Below, piece after piece: positions 51,862 to 54,361 of a DNA stretch of 54,361 nucleotides. Location of the stretch: assembly GCA_003242085.1 (NCBI GenBank), contig QBML01000037.1:1-54361 (forward strand), read 5' to 3'. Origin of the DNA: Pseudanabaena frigida (GTDB taxonomy: Bacteria; Cyanobacteriota; Cyanobacteriia; Pseudanabaenales; Pseudanabaenaceae). Below the pieces are notes generated by a model, which searched no databases, was not told the DNA's origin, and was given only the letters and a program-made list of their open reading frames with translations. The translations under genes and the position numbers were made by a program. Each line of letters opens with the position of its first letter. The stretch's first letter is position 1.

Positions 51862-52881
51862 ATGCAACTCAATCGCATCATTGCTCTCGCCTTAGTCGCT
51901 GTTTGCTTTATCTCTGCCACATTTGGTATTCAGCGTCGCCAAATGGATGAGGCGCTAAATTTAAAGAAAGTACTCGATCGCGATCGCCTCGAACTAGTGT
52001 CATTGGACGGTGCAATTACGGGTTCTAGAGCTTCAGCTTCAGGGGCTATGGCTGTACGCGATCGCCTACGCGAGTTAATTGAAGAAGAAAGCGTAAAGGG
52101 AGTTTTGCTGTCGATAAATAGCCCTGGGGGAACCGTTGGGGCAAGCAAAGAACTGTACGAAGCCGTTAAGGACTTAAGCGCGAAAAAGCCCGTTGTCGTG
52201 AGTATGCTGGATCAAGCAACCAGTGGCGGCTACTATGCAGCGAGTTCAGCTACGAAAATTTATGCTAACGCTGGCTCATTAACAGGCAGCATTGGCGTGA
52301 TTTTGAGTGGTTTTAATGCTAAAGAATTATTAGATCGAGTAGGTATCCAATCACAAACGATCAAAACTGGCCCCTACAAGGATATTTTTTCGCCATTCCG
52401 TGAGCTAGGCGATCCAGAGCGTCAACTTTTGCAAGAGCTTTTGCAAAGTACTTACCAAGAATTTATTGGCGACGTTTCTAAAGGACGAAAAATGGACTTA
52501 GAAGCGGTACGTAAACTAGCAGATGGGCGAATTTATACAGGTAAACAAGCCAAAGAGAATAAGCTTGTTGATGAGCTAGGAACCCTAGATGAAGCGATCG
52601 CTGACCTCCGCAATTTATCTAGGAAAAAATTCAATTTACCCGAATCAAAGGAACTTCCTATTCGAAGATCTCTTGCATCTTTTGAAAGGCTACTAGATCA
52701 GTTGCTCAATCAATCTAGCGTTAGCATCGCTCTACCATTTTTTGATGCTGCGGATAATGGTGCAATTTATGGCGCGATCGCTGAGAAACTAACCTCTAAG
52801 TTAACTGGTAAAAATATGCAAGTAGGCAATTACGATCCACCAATTTTATTAATGCCAAGTTGGTTTAATCAACTTAATTAG
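51862..52881 (+). CDS. sppA: Signal peptide peptidase SppA (36-kDa type)
   Basis: This encodes a 339-residue S49 protease that degrades cleaved signal peptides in the membrane. The N-terminal helix (about 5-25) is the anchor. The catalytic pair is Ser121 (DQATSGGYY) and Lys173 (TGPYKDIFSPF), 52 residues apart as in Gram-positive-type SppA. INSPGGTVGAS and LTGSIGVI mark the oxyanion and substrate regions. Some cyanobacterial relatives take part in thylakoid acclimation, but that is known only for other paralogues. Confidence 0.93.
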   Translation: MQLNRIIALALVAVCFISATFGIQRRQMDEALNLKKVLDRDRLELVSLDGAITGSRASASGAMAVRDRLRELIEEESVKGVLLSINSPGGTVGASKELYEAVKDLSAKKPVVVSMLDQATSGGYYAASSATKIYANAGSLTGSIGVILSGFNAKELLDRVGIQSQTIKTGPYKDIFSPFRELGDPERQLLQELLQSTYQEFIGDVSKGRKMDLEAVRKLADGRIYTGKQAKENKLVDELGTLDEAIADLRNLSRKKFNLPESKELPIRRSLASFERLLDQLLNQSSVSIALPFFDAADNGAIYGAIAEKLTSKLTGKNMQVGNYDPPILLMPSWFNQLN

Positions 52882-52965
52882 CGTTACGTGACTTCAGTTT
52901 ATATAATTAATATTGTGCAAAGAGTTGCATATATGGCAATCTCCAATCATTAGCGATATTAAGAA

Positions 52966-53016
52966 TAGGCTTCGACTTCTCTCAGCCTCCGTAGAATGAT
53001 AGATGAGTAAAGAAGC
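52966..53016. repeat. Third, partial copy of the GCTTCRAC...CTCAGCC family
   Basis: TAGGCTTCGACTTCTCTCAG, then CCTCCGTAGAATGAT, aligns with the left arm, loop and start of the right arm of the 40896 copy with scattered mismatches. The right arm has decayed. Confidence 0.55.
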
Positions 53017-53099
53017 GATAGTACAGGACTTATCTTAGTGTCTAAGGCTTTGATAGTTTATTTTTAACTAATAAAAAACAAAAATTATTTATCAAGATT

Positions 53100-54092
53100 A
53101 TGCAGACTAAGCATTTGAAATCAAAAATAATTTCTGAAGACAATAGCGATTTTCTCGATCGCTTAGTGCATCAACTTGACAAAGTAAAACACATAGCTGA
53201 GTCTGGATTCTGGCTATCAACTGATGAAATAGGAGTATTACTAAATCTAGAAAGTATTTTTATTGACACATTAGATTTAGAAGTTAATTCTCAAACTAAA
53301 AGCTATAGTTTTTTTTGGCGAAATTTTGAATGTGTTTTAGTAGATCGTCAATTAAAAAAAGGATTTTGGGAAATTAGAAATCGAAAACAAGTATTACAAA
53401 ATACTAATAATCATCAAAGCCCTGAGAACCATCTCTCGATCCAAGATCCAAAGCCATCAACGATCAATGAAACAATAACCTTAAAAATTCCTACAGATGC
53501 GGAAATTATTCCCTCTCCCTATGCATTAATCGAAGATTTTTTATCTCCAACTCAACTAAAAGAGTTATTGCATTACAGCATTAATAAACAACCCGAATTT
53601 ATTCCCACAAGCAACTCAGCCAATGACCCAAACTATCGGAGATCGTTTTTTCTATCAAATTTTCCTGAGTTCTCAGAGCTAATGATTGGCCTGATCCGAA
53701 AAATCGCACCACAAATCATTACGCACTTAGACATTAAAAAATTTACAATTGGGCAGATTGAATCGCAAATGACTGCCCATAATCACGGAAATTTTTATAA
53801 AGTCCATAATGATAATGGCAGTCCTGACAGCGCCACGCGAGTCTTGACCTATGTCTACTATTACCATCGACAGCCAAAATCTTTTACTGGCGGCGAATTA
53901 GTGATCTATGACAGCAAAATCGAAAATGGCTATTCTGTTTCAGCAAAATCACATAAAGTCATTCAGCCGACTAACAATACGATCGTGTTTTTTCCCAGCC
54001 AATGTATGCATGAAGTCCTACCTGTGAGTTGCCCAACGGAATATTTTGCCGATAGTCGCTTTACGATCAACGGTTGGGTCCGACATGTTTAA
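53100..54092 (+). CDS. 2-oxoglutarate/Fe(II) oxygenase (prolyl 4-hydroxylase type) with an unknown N-domain
   Basis: This encodes 330 residues. The C-terminal 200 are a P4H-like 2OG-Fe(II) domain: the iron ligands His236 and Asp238 (VHNDNG) and His304 (CMHEVLPV), and Arg320 (DSRFTING) to bind 2-oxoglutarate. The N-terminal 100 residues form a separate domain, with FWLSTDEIGVLLNL and a beta-rich FFWRNFECVLVDRQLKKGFWEI, which I do not recognise. It may bind the substrate. The substrate is unknown: peptidyl proline, a free amino acid or a small molecule are all possible. No biosynthetic genes lie nearby in the window. Confidence 0.88.
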   Translation: MQTKHLKSKIISEDNSDFLDRLVHQLDKVKHIAESGFWLSTDEIGVLLNLESIFIDTLDLEVNSQTKSYSFFWRNFECVLVDRQLKKGFWEIRNRKQVLQNTNNHQSPENHLSIQDPKPSTINETITLKIPTDAEIIPSPYALIEDFLSPTQLKELLHYSINKQPEFIPTSNSANDPNYRRSFFLSNFPEFSELMIGLIRKIAPQIITHLDIKKFTIGQIESQMTAHNHGNFYKVHNDNGSPDSATRVLTYVYYYHRQPKSFTGGELVIYDSKIENGYSVSAKSHKVIQPTNNTIVFFPSQCMHEVLPVSCPTEYFADSRFTINGWVRHV

Positions 54093-54118
54093 TTGCGGGG
54101 CTACTTCGTGGTTTCTGT

Positions 54119-54358
54119 CTAAGATTTAGTTAGCTTTTGCTTAACTTTGGAGATTACCCCACTAGCGATCGCCCCAGCCATAACAATTCCTAGAACAGGC
54201 TGAATCAATGGCTCCCATAGTTGTCGCCAAAGTTCTAGACCGAGATTTATTTTGAGGCTTTCACCGCCGAGGGCAATCAGCAACCATGCAAAAAAGAAAA
54301 ATACTAAGAACAAATTGAACATCAAAAATTTGTTCGTCCAGCGTCCGATGGTTTCCAT
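54119..54358 (-). CDS. Small two-helix membrane protein
   Basis: This encodes 79 residues, complete with its ATG three bases from the window edge. Two hydrophobic helices (about 11-31 and 52-70) and a basic C-terminus (KVKQKLTKS) are seen. No family is recognised. Its promoter lies outside the window. Confidence 0.6.
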   Translation of the reverse strand: METIGRWTNKFLMFNLFLVFFFFAWLLIALGGESLKINLGLELWRQLWEPLIQPVLGIVMAGAIASGVISKVKQKLTKS

Positions 54359-54361
54359 AAC

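Overview
The window is a piece of a cyanobacterial chromosome. It is full of the HIP1 octamer GCGATCGC, and it carries genes restricted to or typical of oxygenic phototrophs: a Rubisco accumulation factor (Raf1), sulfolipid synthase SqdX, Mg-protoporphyrin methyltransferase ChlM, the IctB membrane protein, a ferredoxin-type sulfite reductase and a UbiD of plastoquinone synthesis. Nothing fixes the genus. A Pseudanabaena-like filamentous form is a guess from overall style, not shown. No rRNA, tRNA, CRISPR array, transposase gene or replication origin was seen.

Layout. 1-5 kb: a small secreted protein, a CHASE2-GGDEF-EAL c-di-GMP protein and a periplasmic PQQ-type sugar dehydrogenase. 5-8.7 kb: an ABC ATPase, a ribbon-helix-helix-like protein with a helically phased TAGC array in its promoter, a catalytically degenerate ArsC/LMW-phosphatase-fold protein and a pentapeptide membrane protein. 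8.8-13.7 kb: aspS, raf1, carA and a VOC-fold protein. 13.8-18.2 kb: an accessory block with a DUF262/DUF1524 nuclease-like protein, a DUF4258/DUF2283 toxin-antitoxin-like pair and, convergent to them, a T4-like RNA ligase plus polynucleotide kinase-phosphatase operon. 18.4-28.4 kb: a NarL-type regulator, a Ctp protease, two tandem ammonium transporters (with a GTA-N8-TAC NtcA-like site upstream), sulfite reductase and a basic-amino-acid decarboxylase. 28.4-33 kb: a 1513-residue secreted TPR-CHAT protein with 19 near-identical 40-residue repeats. 33.5-45.5 kb: mostly housekeeping genes (AMIN-M23 peptidase, Nudix, ubiD, ictB, aroA, sqdX, ilvN, rsmH) and two overlapping small membrane-protein genes. 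45.8-49.2 kb: a 1119-residue protein that I do not recognise. 49.2-54.4 kb: hemC, a Uma2-type protein, chlM, sppA, a 2OG-Fe(II) oxygenase and a small membrane protein.

A second layer runs through the whole window. More than a dozen intergenic hairpins share the core GGCGGCGC-TTC-GCGCCGCC or close relatives. Several of them sit inside about 105-119 bp symmetrical elements that start TATAGC and end GCTATA, which looks like a MITE family whose centre doubles as a terminator. Two genes end inside the element's terminal repeat. A second inverted-repeat family (GCTTCRAC...CTCAGCC) is present three times, and a CAATTAC heptamer repeat has been absorbed in frame into the decarboxylase gene.

The best candidate for an undescribed system is the 13.8-18.2 kb block, which combines a nuclease-like protein, a possible RNase-toxin pair and a complete RNA end-healing and sealing module. 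Next are the phased TAGC array with its RHH-like gene and the 1119-residue orphan protein.
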